Source: Epiperipatus broadwayi
Lineage: Eukaryota > Onychophora > Udeonychophora > Euonychophora > Peripatidae
Length of the DNA stretch: 64,000 nt
Direction: 5' to 3'
Assembly (NCBI GenBank): GCA_028023455.1
Contig: JAQFVV010012404.1
Coordinates: 15,301,000 to 15,364,999, forward strand
Shown here in pieces: positions 36,461 through 49,394 of the stretch. A program made the translations under genes and the position numbers. Position 1 is the first letter of the stretch. Every line of letters begins with the position of its first letter. Under the pieces are notes generated by a model. That model was given only the letters and a program-made list of their open reading frames with translations. It made no database searches and was not told the DNA's origin.

Positions 36461-37549
36461 TTCCGTCTTTTTAATGCATTATTTTTATATATGTTTATAT
36501 TTATTAAATTGTTTTGTTTCAATATAAATTTTATTATAATTCAGTTGTTGCTTTTAGTATCAGATATCTTTGTAGCAGTTTTTAAAACTGTATTAATTAA
36601 TTCCCTGTTGATGTCATTTAAATATGGATCATGTTCAAAATCTACTAATACTTAAAACAGTTTCAAGTTCTAATTTTAATTCATTAGAATGTTTCTGAAG
36701 TTTAAGAATATCAACTGTGAATACTGTTTTTCTTAACAATTTTGTCTCTAGGTTTGTATTAACATGTATCTTACATGTCACTACTCAATGATCACTTCCT
36801 GTGTTGAACTTATTAAGAACCTTACAATCTTAAATTGTGTTAAAATGTTAAAATACATATTTTCTGTTAGTCAAAATTTAATCCAATTCTACTGTATCTT
36901 CATTTGGAGTTTCCATGTCCATTTTTATTTAGCATTTTTCTCAATAAAAAAAGAATTCATAATGTAAAGTTTTGTTTTGCAAATTCCACAAGTCTACACA
37001 CTCTCTCATTTCTATCACTATAACCAAATTTACCTAAAGAAATTTTATCTTTCAATTGTTTACCAATTCTAACTTTAAAGTCTCCTATGACAATTTTAAA
37101 ATGTTTGTTCTGATCAAAATCTCTTGTATATCTGTATAAAAATTCTCTACTTCTTCATCACAGTGAGAACTTACTTTAGCATAAACTTGAATTATCAGTA
37201 TTTTGTATCTACCATTTAATTGAATAATTAATCTTGCCATACCGTGTATGTTACACCATCAATTTCTACAATGTTATTCTTTCATTTTATTATTTATCCC
37301 AAATCCTACTTCACTTGTAATCTAATGTTTGTATTGTTGTAGGGTAGTACTTGTCCACTTTTAAAATTTACTTCACCTTTTCTACTAAGTTCACAAAGTC
37401 GAATAATATCCCATTTAATATTAAACAGTTCTCTCAATCCCTGCAATATTCCTTCATTAATTATCATCAAATGATAGCCTGGTCACACAATCAAGAATTG
37501 TTTAGCACTCTACCATTAGTCACCAATTGCTGTCTTGGCTAGTGACTTT

Positions 37550-40490
37550 TCGGCCTTCATGGGATAAGAGCTATGATTTTGTTTTGAACTTCAGAATATA
37601 AACCAATTTAAATATTTTGATATTTGTATAAGTAGAAAAGTGGCCTTATATATTGAAGTCGAGTAAAGATTTCAATGTGCAACTGCTTTTAATAAGTTAA
37701 AATACAAGATTAAATCATCACAGGGAAATAACTGCTGTAACAAAATAGCTGTATGGAATATAGGGGTGTAAGGAGTTTTAGAAATTATTATTATGAAAAG
37801 CATCCAAAAAAGCTTCTCTGTTTTAGTGCACATAGAAAATGATGAAACATCAGTATCTGAAACAAATAATAAACAATATATAAGTAATATTTAAATTATA
37901 TGTATGGAGTCATCAGCAATCATCATCAAGAGTCAAAAACTTAAACCTTTGTGATTTTATTTAAAAGATACATTGTAAAATCTTAGACTAATCTTGATGT
38001 ATCCAATGCAAACTTATAGTATATTATAAAAATAATCACCAATATTTAATCTGTATGCACATACATAAGTGCTAAATGTAGTTATAGAAGTAATCCAATA
38101 TCAAAAGATCTGGATCATTATATCAGTACTGTTTGTTATCAATAATCTGGAAAGTATGGACTCATGACTATAATATAGTTATAAAATGTGCAAAGTAAGT
38201 CAACTTTAAAAGTGGTTTTTATTAATTTAGCACATTTAAATAATTTTAAGAAGAACTAATATAGATATCCAAAAACATGTCTACAAACATATTGTTATGC
38301 ATGAATTAGCTTGGGATTACAAGAATTCTGGTGAATGTGATCAAGAGAAATTATACATATGCAAAACTTAATCTATACTAGTATTAAATAACTTCACTGA
38401 AATAACTTCAAACAATGATTAATACAATTATTGATTCAGAACAATAATATCAAAATGTCTATTAAGTAATACAAATAAATCATTCTAATTTTGACTATTT
38501 ATTAATATCTGAATATATTTTTATAGATTGATAAATGAAACTTTATATTAATAATACATAAATTGTAATAATATTAAGTAAATGCAAATAAGTATGAACA
38601 CACATGCATGGATAATAAATAAAATATTCTTGTCATTAATAAACCAATAGTTATTCTATTTTAATAATACATAAATAGTGAATGAAGCTGGACTTACATA
38701 TACCATGCATCTTATATTATAAAAATATTTCAATTATCAGCAATAACTTCATTAAATCTACAAGTTATTATTCTATTTTAACAATCTATAAATGATTAAA
38801 TGTTAAATAATTTTCATATGTCCATACACATGTGCTTTTTCTAATATAATATATTTCCAATTTATTCATTTATATTTAAAATTAATTTTAACAATAGTTT
38901 TATCTGTCTTAAGAAACACTGGTAATTTCATTATATTGTCTAACTGTAGAACAAGTCTTTTGTAAATGACAGTAGAATTTTTAAAAATGTTAACATTAGA
39001 ATTGTCATCCTTTAGAAACAAAATCTTGGAGAACATTTTCTGGTTAGTAGGACAATTTATTCCATTGACTCCAAAATTATTTACTATTAAAGAAATCCAT
39101 AGAGTGGATAAAAATAGGTTTTCATTACCTGCAAAGTTAATGTTTGAAAGAATATATTAAGTATATATATATATTGTAACACTTCTGTTACATAGCACAC
39201 AATAACAGTGTATGTGCACACACACGCACACATATATATATAAAGTTAAAAGAAAAAGTAGAAATAAATAGTCAAAAATTTTGTAGATACTTTTCTACAT
39301 TTCCTGAAATAAAAATAATTGTAGTAAAATGATAAATAATTTTGGATTTAAAATTAAATTTTATTATAAATTAAACAGTTTAAAAGGGTCTAAATAAATA
39401 TTAATATTGTATTCTGATTTTGAAATTAAAAATAAGCATGTTTTATGATAAAATAGAACATAATTGTAAACATTTCTATTATATATCTTTGAAATCTTTT
39501 AATTAATGCTTGTATACATTTCTCTATCTATTTTTTAAAATCTTTATTGCTTTTGAAAGGATTAAAATTGTTTTTAATCAAGGCAAGAAAAAACAGTTTT
39601 TAATTTAGTGTTTTTGTCATCTCAGCTGAACATACAAAAAAAGTTTGGCTAGTATTTTTTTCTTGAGAAGCTCTGGCTATAATATTTTGGGGAGAATTGG
39701 AAGAGTAGCAGAGTTGGTTTCCAAAGTTATACAGATAAGTGCTGCACAAATGGAACAATTCATTTTGATTGCCTGAAGTCCATGTGGAACAAAATAAATG
39801 TTGACAGTTAATTGATTACATCTATCTTGATGATGACACTTATCCAGAGAGAACCCCAGCTTGCTGAACAATTCATTATATGTATGCTGTATCAGTTATA
39901 TGCAGAAAAGCTCAGATAAATATATATACAGATGGTGTTGAATAATTTTGTATATAATGAGAACTAAAATTTTAAATAAGTTCTTTTAAATAGTTTCTTA
40001 AAATGACATTGTAAAGAAGAAGTAAATAATTTTACTTAAGTTAAACATCTAAAAATGAAGATTTAATACATAGATGCTGTTATATATTTTTTTTCAAGAG
40101 AGTAAGTGAAAATATTTAAAATCTATATTTTTAAATTTAAAACATTTCTAATTATTCAATCAACAGTAATTCTGTAAAGATTGACTTTATTTTTTTAAAA
40201 AGAAAGAGAAGGAAGTAGAATTATATATAATAACTGACTCAAATATTTTTTTCAATATACACACATATATGTGAATGTTATATACTTTCAACAAAGAATT
40301 TACATTTTAATAACTTTATTATTTTGACAAGTTAGAATATATGATACAAGTGCCAGTGTGCACCAGTTACAAAGTATGAATTTTTTAGGAACAGAAACAT
40401 ACTACATAATCGTTTGTATAATCTTTTTATTTTACTTGCCACAATAATTTTTACATAACAGCTAATATATACATATTAGATACATCTAGA
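37550..40490. other. AT-rich intergenic DNA
   Basis: About 3 kb without recognisable coding or repeat structure, apart from short TA and CA runs near 39160-39240. A less AT-rich island at 39660-39880 was examined as a possible exon and not accepted. Confidence 0.45.
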
Positions 40491-40494
40491 AAAA

Positions 40495-41065
40495 TCTGGA
40501 ACTATCTTATCGATACTTTTATTTTTTAAATGCTTTTAATATTTTTAAATTTTACCTATTAATTATATTTTGGCATTGTTTGAACTTTTTATAATCAACA
40601 AATAATGCAAATAATGTGATGGTCAAACTCTTTATTTGCCTTATGTAAAAACAGTTCAACTGTTGGCAAAAAAATTGAAAATTAACAGAAATTCCATACA
40701 AAAAATAATGAGTTTGATTTGTTCATTCTTCTTTTTTATGTTTGACAAAATAGCTTAGAGAAAAATATGGACTCTTTCATCTGTTAATCAGACCATGGCT
40801 AATTTAAGTATAGATAATACATTATCAAGATATTTTTATCTTCCAAATGCTTTTAACCGTCTTAAATTTTAACTTTAACAATGTTTGAACTTCCTATAAT
40901 TAATGATTAATGCAATAGTCAAACTCATTACTTACATTATATAAAAAATTCAACTATTGGTAAAAAAAATTGAAAGTCAACAGAAATTCTATACAAAAAA
41001 TAATGAGTTTGAAAGTTCATTCTTCTTTTTTTTATATTTAGGAAAATTCTTTAGAGAATTTTTTT
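40495..41065. repeat. Diverged tandem duplication, period about 316 bp
   Basis: Two units share AAATGCTTTTAA (40528 and 40844), CAATGTTTGAACTT-like, GGTCAAACTC-like, CAACAGAAATTC and AAAAAATAATGAGTTTGA in the same order, with many point changes. Non-coding, probably an old local duplication or satellite dimer. Confidence 0.78.
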
Positions 41066-41115
41066 TTACATTTTGTGTGGTTGAATATGTACATATTTCT
41101 GTGAATTTTTAAAAT

Positions 41116-41470
41116 TGAATTTTATATGATGATTGAATATATCCATCAATTGTATTGCATGTCTGTGTACAAATAGCAATGCATGCCAAATAGACACATA
41201 GGTAAATTTTAATCATTCACTTATAAATTTATGACAGTATTAAATAATGAATTATTCCCCACATATGTATGATAGTGTATCTGTATTTTATATAAACCTA
41301 AGATAAGGCATTATATATATCATTAATATGTGATAACTTTAAAATTTAATCACTTATTGTATTTATATGATGATTGAAATATATTAATCAATTGTACTGC
41401 ACATCTATGTGAAAATACCAATGTGTGTCAGTTAGACACATATATGTGGATTTAAATCATTTATTTTATT
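41116..41470. repeat. Diverged tandem duplication, period about 242 bp
   Basis: The blocks at 41116-41225 and 41358-41470 share TATATGATGATTGAA, CATCAATTGTA-like, CAATGCATG/CAATGTGTG and AGACACATA in the same order. They follow directly after the other duplicated block. Confidence 0.68.
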
Positions 41471-41479
41471 ATTTTATGA

Positions 41480-44400
41480 TAATTCAAATATGTTCAGAAA
41501 TTATTAGGCTACATGTCTGTGTGCTGACTGGTTTTAAGTAAACCTATTGGGATATTTATATAAACTCCTATATAGTAACTTGAATTTTGAATAGTAATCA
41601 TGTAAATCACCATGTGATACTTTTTATTTAGGGTATTAATCAAAATCAGAAGACTTATATGTGCATAACCATATTCTAAAGACCTTAGTATCATTTTTTA
41701 TTGTTATTAATATATATATAATAGTTAAAATTATTCCAGTGACTTCATTCTAAATAATTTTTAGAATATTATATTTGCATCATCTTTTGATCACAGTAAC
41801 AGTAGTAGAGCTTATGTTCTCTGAGCTAGATTTGAGCATAATGGTCTGATATGAAAAAAGATATGTATATTAGTGTTTATGGGAATCCAGGAGTCCTAGT
41901 TGGCACTAAAGAGTATATTCTTTAAAGCCCATGCACTATATTTTATTTAGTTTAATCTATTAGAAAGTAAGTTACAGTTGGCCAGTACATTGAAAGTACT
42001 AAGTAACCAAAGCATTGATGATGATTTATTATATTGATGTAATTTTGATTGATCATTAATGATGAATGGTTATTTCTTACAAGTATTTCTAGTATTTATT
42101 TACATTTATTGATAATGCTGTTTGATATATGGTTAATTATAGTTATAGTTTCTCTAAGGAGTTAACTGCGCTGATTTCTCAGAGATCTCATGATCTCTTG
42201 AATATATATAATTTCTTATATTTTTTTCATGTTTAAACATTACTTTATAAATTACACTTAAATAGTAAAAATTACTTTAATATTATTTGCAATATATCAT
42301 GTTAGATTGGTAAAGATTTTTCCATCCCATTTACAATCCTAATATACCTATTCCATTATAATAAATATTATTTGCAGTCAGTTTCTTTCACTTGTACTTC
42401 ATATATTGGTAAAATAGATTTCATACAGATATAATATTGACCAAACAATAGATTTTATTTGTAAATGCCTTCATGCATATATAAAGCAGTGTATATATGA
42501 AACAGCACCAGTCTGATGAATAATAAACTAGCTTCATATGGTTATGTCCATGATAGAGCTGTAGACTAGTTTGACATTTGTTTTGTCTGGGATGTAGAGA
42601 GTTACAATATACTGGTTGTTCTCAATTCTATTCAGTTTATTTTGAATTTCATTAATAAAAATCACTATCAAGTACCCACAAAAGTGTTATTGAATTTACT
42701 ACAGAAAATGATCTTACTTCTATGGAAGTTTAGAGTCAAACCAATATGGAAACTTGCAAATGTCTCTCTATAATTTCTGTATTTAGCTAATCATAATCTG
42801 TTAATCTGAAAAGACTAGTTTATAGTGAAATTTAGAAATGAGGCAACTATATTGTTATTGTCCATGTTGATTAATAAAAACAGGATAATAATTTAATTAC
42901 CATCAACCTGTTTTTCCAATATCCATTCATTAAAACTAAGTAGTTAAATTTCTTAATTTTCTTTAACAAAAAAAAAAAACAGATTCTAGGATTAAGTATA
43001 ATCAAGGTATTTTATAAGAAATAGTTATATAATATTTTTAAAATACCAAATATCACTATTTAATTAATTTTGCTGTTATTTCAGTCTACATTTTAAATAA
43101 ATGTATACAGTAAATTTTGTCTGTGAACTTCTCTACTTTTCCTTTTAATTTTAAATATATAAGCACCCATGCCATGCCATGAGACCATTTTGTTTAATAA
43201 AGAATTGTTATTTCACATATTTTTTTTGTATGGAAATGTGATTTGGATATTGATGAAATATTAAAACTTTAGTAAAGTTTAATGTAAGGAGTTTATAAAA
43301 TGTTTAAAATATCATAATAAGATCCTAAAACTAATCAATACATTCTTCACTTTGGCTAAACAATGCAGTTCTTCCTAAAAGATTGTTTATGGTGAACTTA
43401 GGTATAGTTTTCATGGAAAAAATATTTCCTATTTACATTTTAAGGATTATCTCAAATACATTATAAAAATGCAATATTGATTGATTTCATTGGATAGATA
43501 TGTCAGAAAATACAATACTTTAAAGAACTACAATATAACATAATGTTGAAATATTTTAGCTTGTGTGCTATTACTAACTTGGAAAATTTAAATAAACTTA
43601 AATTTTTCCAAAAACATTCAATACTTAATATTAGATTATGGAAATAGTCCATTATATAAATACAACTAAATACCATCATCACAACCCTTCACAGAAACAC
43701 AAAAATTAAGTGGTACTTCACAAAATAGTCTTGTGATGTTTCATTTGGCTGGAAGCCTGGGGATTTTTTTTTATTTTCTCCAATCAAAAATTCATCCAAG
43801 AATTTAAACTTCATTCATTCTTTTCAAAATCAAAAGTTAATAATTGCACTATTTTATAAAAAAAAAAAATGTATTTTTTCTTAGTAAATTTTTTTTATTA
43901 TGTGAAACAATTTAAGGGTGTTAGTAATTTATAATTCAAAATGTAAAATCATCTTCAATATTATTTAGTAGTAGACAGTCATAACTGAATAGGCTATTCT
44001 AAATCCAGAAAGAATAGAAACACAAAGAGGGGAGCAGGTTAAAGATAAGTGACTGCTGTTAATTAAAATCTGCAATATCTTTTTACTTTTTTAAGTCTAC
44101 ATACAACTAAATTGTTGTTGTGGATTATCAGCTTAATGGTTAGCAACTATCTCTTCTTTATGATAAGCCTCATGATATAGTTTTAAGGGCCTACATGTCA
44201 TTTTCATAACTTGGGTTTTGATTCTAAGCTCATAAATTTTGAACATTTTTTCAGAATATTTTCAGACTTAGATTTTTTTAAATATAATTAATCTATAGCT
44301 AGAATCAAACAACTGTGTAAAATTGATTAGTAAATGCATAATTGTATATTTTTGAAAAGCTACCCAAGCTATCTTCTTTCAGCACACTGAGTACAGTAAT

Positions 44401-44508
44401 ACTATTTTTTTTTACTGTTTCTTTGTGAGCATCTATTGGTGAAGTCTTTATTCTGCAATAGTCTATTTATCTGTATTTAAACATTTTTTTAAAACTATAT
44501 TGCATATT
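41480..44508. other. AT-rich intergenic DNA
   Basis: No coding region recognised. It includes a block at about 43590-43700 that is related to part of the inverted duplication at 11240-11345. Confidence 0.45.
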
Positions 44509-44618
44509 AACAGAGCAAAACTCTCCATACAGTATTGCCACCGTTGCTAAACAGAGTAATCAATGGATGCCAGAAGGCTTGTGCATAAAATCCCTATCTA
44601 ATGCCTACTCATCCAATA

Positions 44619-44660
44619 TCCCCAGACTAGTTTCTGGCTTGTGGCCTTCGTCAGTGAGGA
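44619..44660 (-). ncRNA. Hammerhead ribozyme motif, copy 2 left arm
   Basis: Minus strand: stem I TCCTCA / TGGGGA (6 pairs, one G-U), core CTGACGA (fits CUGANGA), stem II GGC / GCC with loop CACAA, GAAAC, loop TA, GTC. All conserved bases of a type I hammerhead with minimal stem III are present; cleavage is expected after the C of GUC. The only oddity is A opposite A at the inner end of stem II. Confidence 0.72.
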
Positions 44661-45172
44661 GCTTTGGATCTGAGAGCACTGCATCTAGATCTTAGGATCT
44701 AATGCAACCCTCTAGCATCCACCTTTTATCTCTACTTAACTACTAAACTATGAGAATGAAATTAAAAACACAAAAAATATTTTCAATCTAAGCTCAATAG
44801 CTTATATAGTCATATGGGTTTGAACTCAGTTCAGCACCCATACATTTTGGTGTTTTTGGCTCTTTTACAACCATAGCCACCACTATCCTATTAGGAAATG
44901 TGATCATGTGATGCTTGATGGTTTAACACCAATCCTGCCTAATAGGATAGTGGTGGCTATGGTTGTAAAAGAGCCAAAGACACCAAAATGTATGGGTGCT
45001 GAACTGAGTTCAGACCCATATGACTATATAAGCTATTGAGCTTAGATTGAAAATATTTTTTGTGTTTTCAATTTCATTCTCATAGTTTAGTAGTTAAGTA
45101 GAGATAAAAGGTGGATGCTAGAGGGTTGCATTAGATCCTAAGATCTAGATGCAGTGCTCTCAGATCCAAAGC

Positions 45173-45214
45173 TCCTCACTGACGAAGGCCACAAGCCAGA
45201 AACTAGTCTGGGGA
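45173..45214 (+). ncRNA. Hammerhead ribozyme motif, copy 2 right arm
   Basis: Exact mirror of the left-arm motif: TCCTCA, CTGACGA, A-GGC-CACAA-GCC-A, GAAAC, TA, GTC, TGGGGA. An upstream TATA-like box (near 45017-45023) lies about 150 bases 5' in the same orientation. Preservation of every core base in both arms, and in the older copy 1, suggests either selection during mobility or youth. Confidence 0.74.
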
Positions 45215-45335
45215 TATTGGATGAGTAGGCATTAGATAGGGATTTTATGCACAAGCCTTCTGGCATCCATTGATTACTCTGTTTAGCACAGGTGGCAATA
45301 CTGTATGGAGAGTTTTACTCTGTTTATCAACAATT

Positions 45336-46894
45336 AAGGTGCTAGTATAGGAAATGTGATCATGTGATATATTGCATATTGGTTTTATAATGAATAAATT
45401 TATGTATTCCCTTTATATTTTTCTAAAAATTATATACATAGCAATGTTAAATATAGAAATGGGCATCAATTTTGGAAATAAGAAATAAATGGGGTTATTA
45501 TTTTATTTGGAAGAGTGCATGTAGCAACTAGAGAAATATTTGACATATATATATATTACAAATATCTGAGTATAATTTAACTTGGATATTATTTTGCAAG
45601 TTGAAATTGTAATATTTAGTTCTAAAATTGAGATAAACACACATGTTTAGCAGTTTGCCATACATTAATCTTACTTTAATTATATGAGCATATATATGTC
45701 ATATATTTATGGCTTGTTATAGTGATAATTAGTTAAAATAGCATTTAAATATGTGTATATTTAAATTTAGTTTATATAAATTGAAAACTTGATTTGTATT
45801 TGCATTTTTATGTTCGTAAACAAGTTTACTTGCTAGTTATCCGAGACTTTTAGTGATGGGATCTGGTTATTAAGCGTGATCCATCTGCATAATAAGCTTA
45901 ATTTTATTTTTTCATTAATTACCTTAGAATTTGTCCACAAGAGGATCAGAGAAAAATTTCTTTGACAAATGTTATTTTTCTGGCAAGCTGAAAGTATTAA
46001 TAAAGGTTGTAAATTGTCACTTTAATCTTTCTTATCAGAATAGTGAAATAATTGAGTCTGATATTTTGTGAAAAATTTCATTCAATCTTTTAAAGACTGT
46101 ATTAAGAGAGTTAAATATTATTACGCTAAAAGATTTAGAAGACGACTGTCATAAATAGTATATATATATACATACATACCCTCACTAAATAAAAATTCAT
46201 GACAGCGTTTTTTTATCTCCCTGCTATGTCCATTATCCATAGTTGTAGCTAAATGAATCTTATAAGTTTTGTCAAATAATAGTGTGCTGGTATTACAAGC
46301 AGTCTTAAAGATAACCTTTTTTCAGATTACCAGCCTATTCGCTAGAGATCAGAAGATAGGTTCTAACTTGATCTTTTAGGCAATCTTTTATTGATGCTCT
46401 AACTGTAAAAAATGTATCAAATCTATGTTTTAACTTCATTCTAATCATGTATTTAGGGATTGAATCATTGATTCTAATATTGTGGACAATTTAGTTTTTT
46501 TAAAAATAAATAGTATAAAAAAGATAACTTTCTGTATCAATAACATTGGAATGAAATTATTTAAGGATACTTCTAGTATTTCATAGAATATAGAAAAGAT
46601 CAGTGTATGGTGCACATTGAAAAACCATTCATTATGTAAACTGTATATGTATTTTCAGTCATATGGAAGACAATTTTATACATATTCACTTTTTATACAG
46701 TTTGATAAAATAGCAGTAGTAGTAGTTCAGTTGCAAGCTGATTGAGAAAAAAAAACAAATTTTGTTTGATAAATTGATTTAGAACTATTAACAATCTGAT
46801 ATTTGTGCTTGAATGTCACATGACTGTGGGCAACTAATTATTATAAAATAAAACAACTTTTAAATAGTCACATGCTCACTATTTCATATGCTTA
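45336..46894. other. AT-rich DNA, nothing firmly recognised
   Basis: Faint LINE-like strings occur near 46000-46500 but not in a defensible order. Confidence 0.4.
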
Positions 46895-47310
46895 CACAGG
46901 CTGTTAATAACAATAGCAAACTCTTCTTACCATAGTACCACCAAGTGCAAGCCTTCATAACCAATGCATGCAGGAAGATTTCTGCATAAAATTCGTATTT
47001 AATCTCTATACAAACAAATGATCTTGGGTTGAAAACATTATTATGTTTTCATTTTGGACTCCTAGCTTTATAGCTAACCAAATGGTGGATGCTGGAGGCT
47101 TGCATTAAGTCCTAAGATCTAGATGTAGTGCCCTCAAATCCAGGGCTACTCACTGATGAAAAATGCAAACTAAAAACTAGTCCTGGGATATTGCATGAGT
47201 AGACACTAGATAAGCATTTTATGCACAAACCTTCTTGTATTCCTTGATTACAAGGGCTTGCACTTGGTGACAATACTGTGTGGAGAGTTTGCTACTGTTA
47301 TTAACTTTTA
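46895..47310. repeat. Palindromic hammerhead-family repeat, copy 3 (truncated, diverged)
   Basis: The left arm (about 46897-46991) is short and holds only the outer end; the right arm extends to about 47305 and covers TGGTGGATGCTGGAGGCTTG, CCTAAGATCTAGATGTAGTG, the former ribozyme and the outer end. It is more diverged than the other two. The outer ends match each other: GTTAATAACAATAGCAAACT and its near complement. Confidence 0.8.
47146..47196 (+). ncRNA. Decayed hammerhead motif, copy 3
   Basis: CTGATGA is intact (47153-47159) and CTAGTC is readable, but GAAAC has become AAAAC and stem II no longer pairs, so no activity is expected. Confidence 0.5.
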
Positions 47311-47314
47311 AATA

Positions 47315-49394
47315 GATTATTGCAAAGTGAAGTTCTCTATAACAAACTCTCCAGAAAAACGATGAAAGAAAAATTTATTATTCACCAGGATTACCAATTG
47401 CAGAGTAGTTATAGTACTTTAACAACTTTGAATTATTATTTCATCTTCTAATTAAGAACAGTTAGATATTTCATTATTGACCAAAGTTGGATGATTACAT
47501 TGCGTAATTGGCTATAAACAATTCAAGTCTATTTAGAATTCAAAGGAATATTATATATATATGATAATAAAATTTAGTTTTAATAAATCCATTATAGATT
47601 CTCTTCCATCAATATTTTGAGAATAATTTAGAAATGGTATTCAAATCAATTATTTTTATTTTTAATTACTTTCCTAGTAAAAGTTATTTTTTCCAATGAT
47701 TAGTTTTATAACAGCAGTTTACACAATAACTTGTGGTTGAAAGAAACATTATAAAACCCTGAGATAGTGTTTGGATCTAGTTATGTTTTGACCTAAAAAT
47801 CTTATTTTAATATGATATATAATAATTATTAATTCAATGATAATAAACAAAATATTATTTAATTCTTAAAAACATTAATTTGATACATGAGATTGCTTTT
47901 TAATGAACAATTTATCAATTTTAGATGTAATTTTCAAAATAATAGCACACTTTTAATTTGATTGCTGCTTAAATGTAATGATTGTCAAATCCATGTTCAC
48001 AATGTCATTTTTTATAATTATTTGCAATAATAATACAAATCAAGCATTGATAGTTATCTAATAGTAAACAAATCTGTCTTAATATTTGTCATTGAAATTA
48101 TATATAAACTATTACTGTTTATTTATTATGATATTTTTGCTAAATTATGATGCTCAATTTAAGAATTAATTATATTAACTTTATTTTCATCAAGAATGTG
48201 TTAAATGAGTTACTACTTAATGACTAGTTTGTTAATCTATTATGTTCTTGATTTAGGTTTTAAGTATGGATTATCATAAAAATTTTTGAAATAGCTGAGC
48301 TATTTTTAGACAAGCTTGGTTTAAGCTAGTCATACAACATTATGAGGCAAATATATGTTCAGCTATTCTGAGTTGGAGTATTAAATAAGAAAAAAACAAT
48401 AATAAAAACTAATGTTACCAATAATTGCAAACTGAATATATATCAAGAATCTATTAATTTAACTTTAATTCCTACAAAAAGATAATGGACTGACCTTATT
48501 CTGAACTAGAGAATTTAAAACTATTTTTTCCAGTATGACAATTGTTTTTTTAATGTCTTTTTATTTACAATAATGTCTATTTCCTTTTTACTGAAAGAAT
48601 TCTCTTTTTTTCTGTAATCAGTGATATTTGTAGAATAGTTAAAATACAGTTTAGTTTTTTTATATATATACCAATGTGAAAAGATTAAAAGATTTTATCT
48701 GAAACACTTTTGTATAAGTGGAAGTAAATTTCTTTATAATTTAATGCAGAACCAAGATATAAAGGCTTCTGGATTGGAATTCAATGGATCATATCCAGTG
48801 TTTAAACACCACATGAACTTTTTAATGAATTATTTATTATCATTATTAAATGCTTTTATTTAAGTTGGAAAATCTTTTAATATATTTGTTTGTAAATTTT
48901 TGAATCACTTTTAAGTTAGAATGAAATTTTAAAATTGAGGTTTAATAAGTTAAATTCAGTAGAATTACTTCAAACTTGGCACATAAAACAAATACTAGGC
49001 AAATCCATATGGAGCATTAATCTTTTCAGTACACCACCTAGTTTTGATATAAAAGTTAAAAACTTTTCTAAAGATTTTGATATGTTTTAAGTAAGAGTGT
49101 GAGAGGAATGTGTAGAGATTTTTTTTGCTTTTAATTTAAAATTACAATAACATTTTAAAATTGAGGTTTACTAGATTTAAATTCAATATTAATTTGTTGA
49201 AATTTTGTACATTTTTTAAAAATTTCAACTAACCATGATAAAATACAATAATATTTTAGATAGGTGACTTAGTTTTTTAGATATGCAAGAATAGGGTGGG
49301 GTTAATTTTGAATATTTTAATCTTAGAACTTCAATGTTTTAAGTAATGCTTACAATTTTCTTGGTTTCAATTATAAAGCTTCCTTTAAATAATA
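47315..49394. other. AT-rich DNA without recognised features
   Basis: No gene or repeat recognised over about 2 kb. Confidence 0.45.

Larger units (their letters stand above)
34615..37545 (-). mobile_element. Nearly full-length RTE element (RTE-6)
   Basis: On the minus strand from about 37545 to 34615, about 2.9 kb: endonuclease start (LCELSRKGEVNFKSGQVL), a KIVIGDFKV-type box near 37090 (GDFN changed), NKFNTGSDH near 36800, a linker, then RT with FSTMDHIQLLKEVIEKTNKY and LCFRSVDYEKEFDS (35429-35675), LDFEDNVIVFANSD (catalytic FADD changed to FEDN) near 35350, and the C-terminal region to about 34615, with ATGATG triplets at the end. Many stops. It carries a local tandem duplication and a tRNA-like insertion at 36110-36460. 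Confidence 0.85.
44510..45335. repeat. Palindromic hammerhead-bearing repeat, copy 2 (most complete)
   Basis: A long, nearly symmetric inverted repeat: left arm about 44515-44905 and right arm about 44938-45325, with an asymmetric centre containing TGTGATCATGTGATGC. Read outward, each arm contains GGTGGCTATGGTTGTAAAAG, CCCATATGACTATATAAGCT (a possible TATA-like box), GTAGTTAAGTAGAGATAAAA, GATCTAGATGCAGTGCTCTC, the hammerhead core, GGATATTGGATGAGTAGGCA and the outer GGCAATACTGTATGGAGAGT. No ORF. Inferred non-autonomous PLE-related or retrozyme-related element. Confidence 0.85.

Noticed and set aside
39660-39880. Less AT-rich island with a minus-strand frame (39677-39871) that looks codon-like
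   Set aside because: No recognisable domain, no clear splice pair on either strand and no neighbouring exon; could be chance or an old repeat.
42505-42560. CTGATGAATAATAAACTAGC looked like another hammerhead relic
   Set aside because: No GAAA box, no stem II and no matching family flanks.
45850-46600. Faint LINE-like strings such as a possible YRPI-type box
   Set aside because: Too few residues and no consistent order of motifs.
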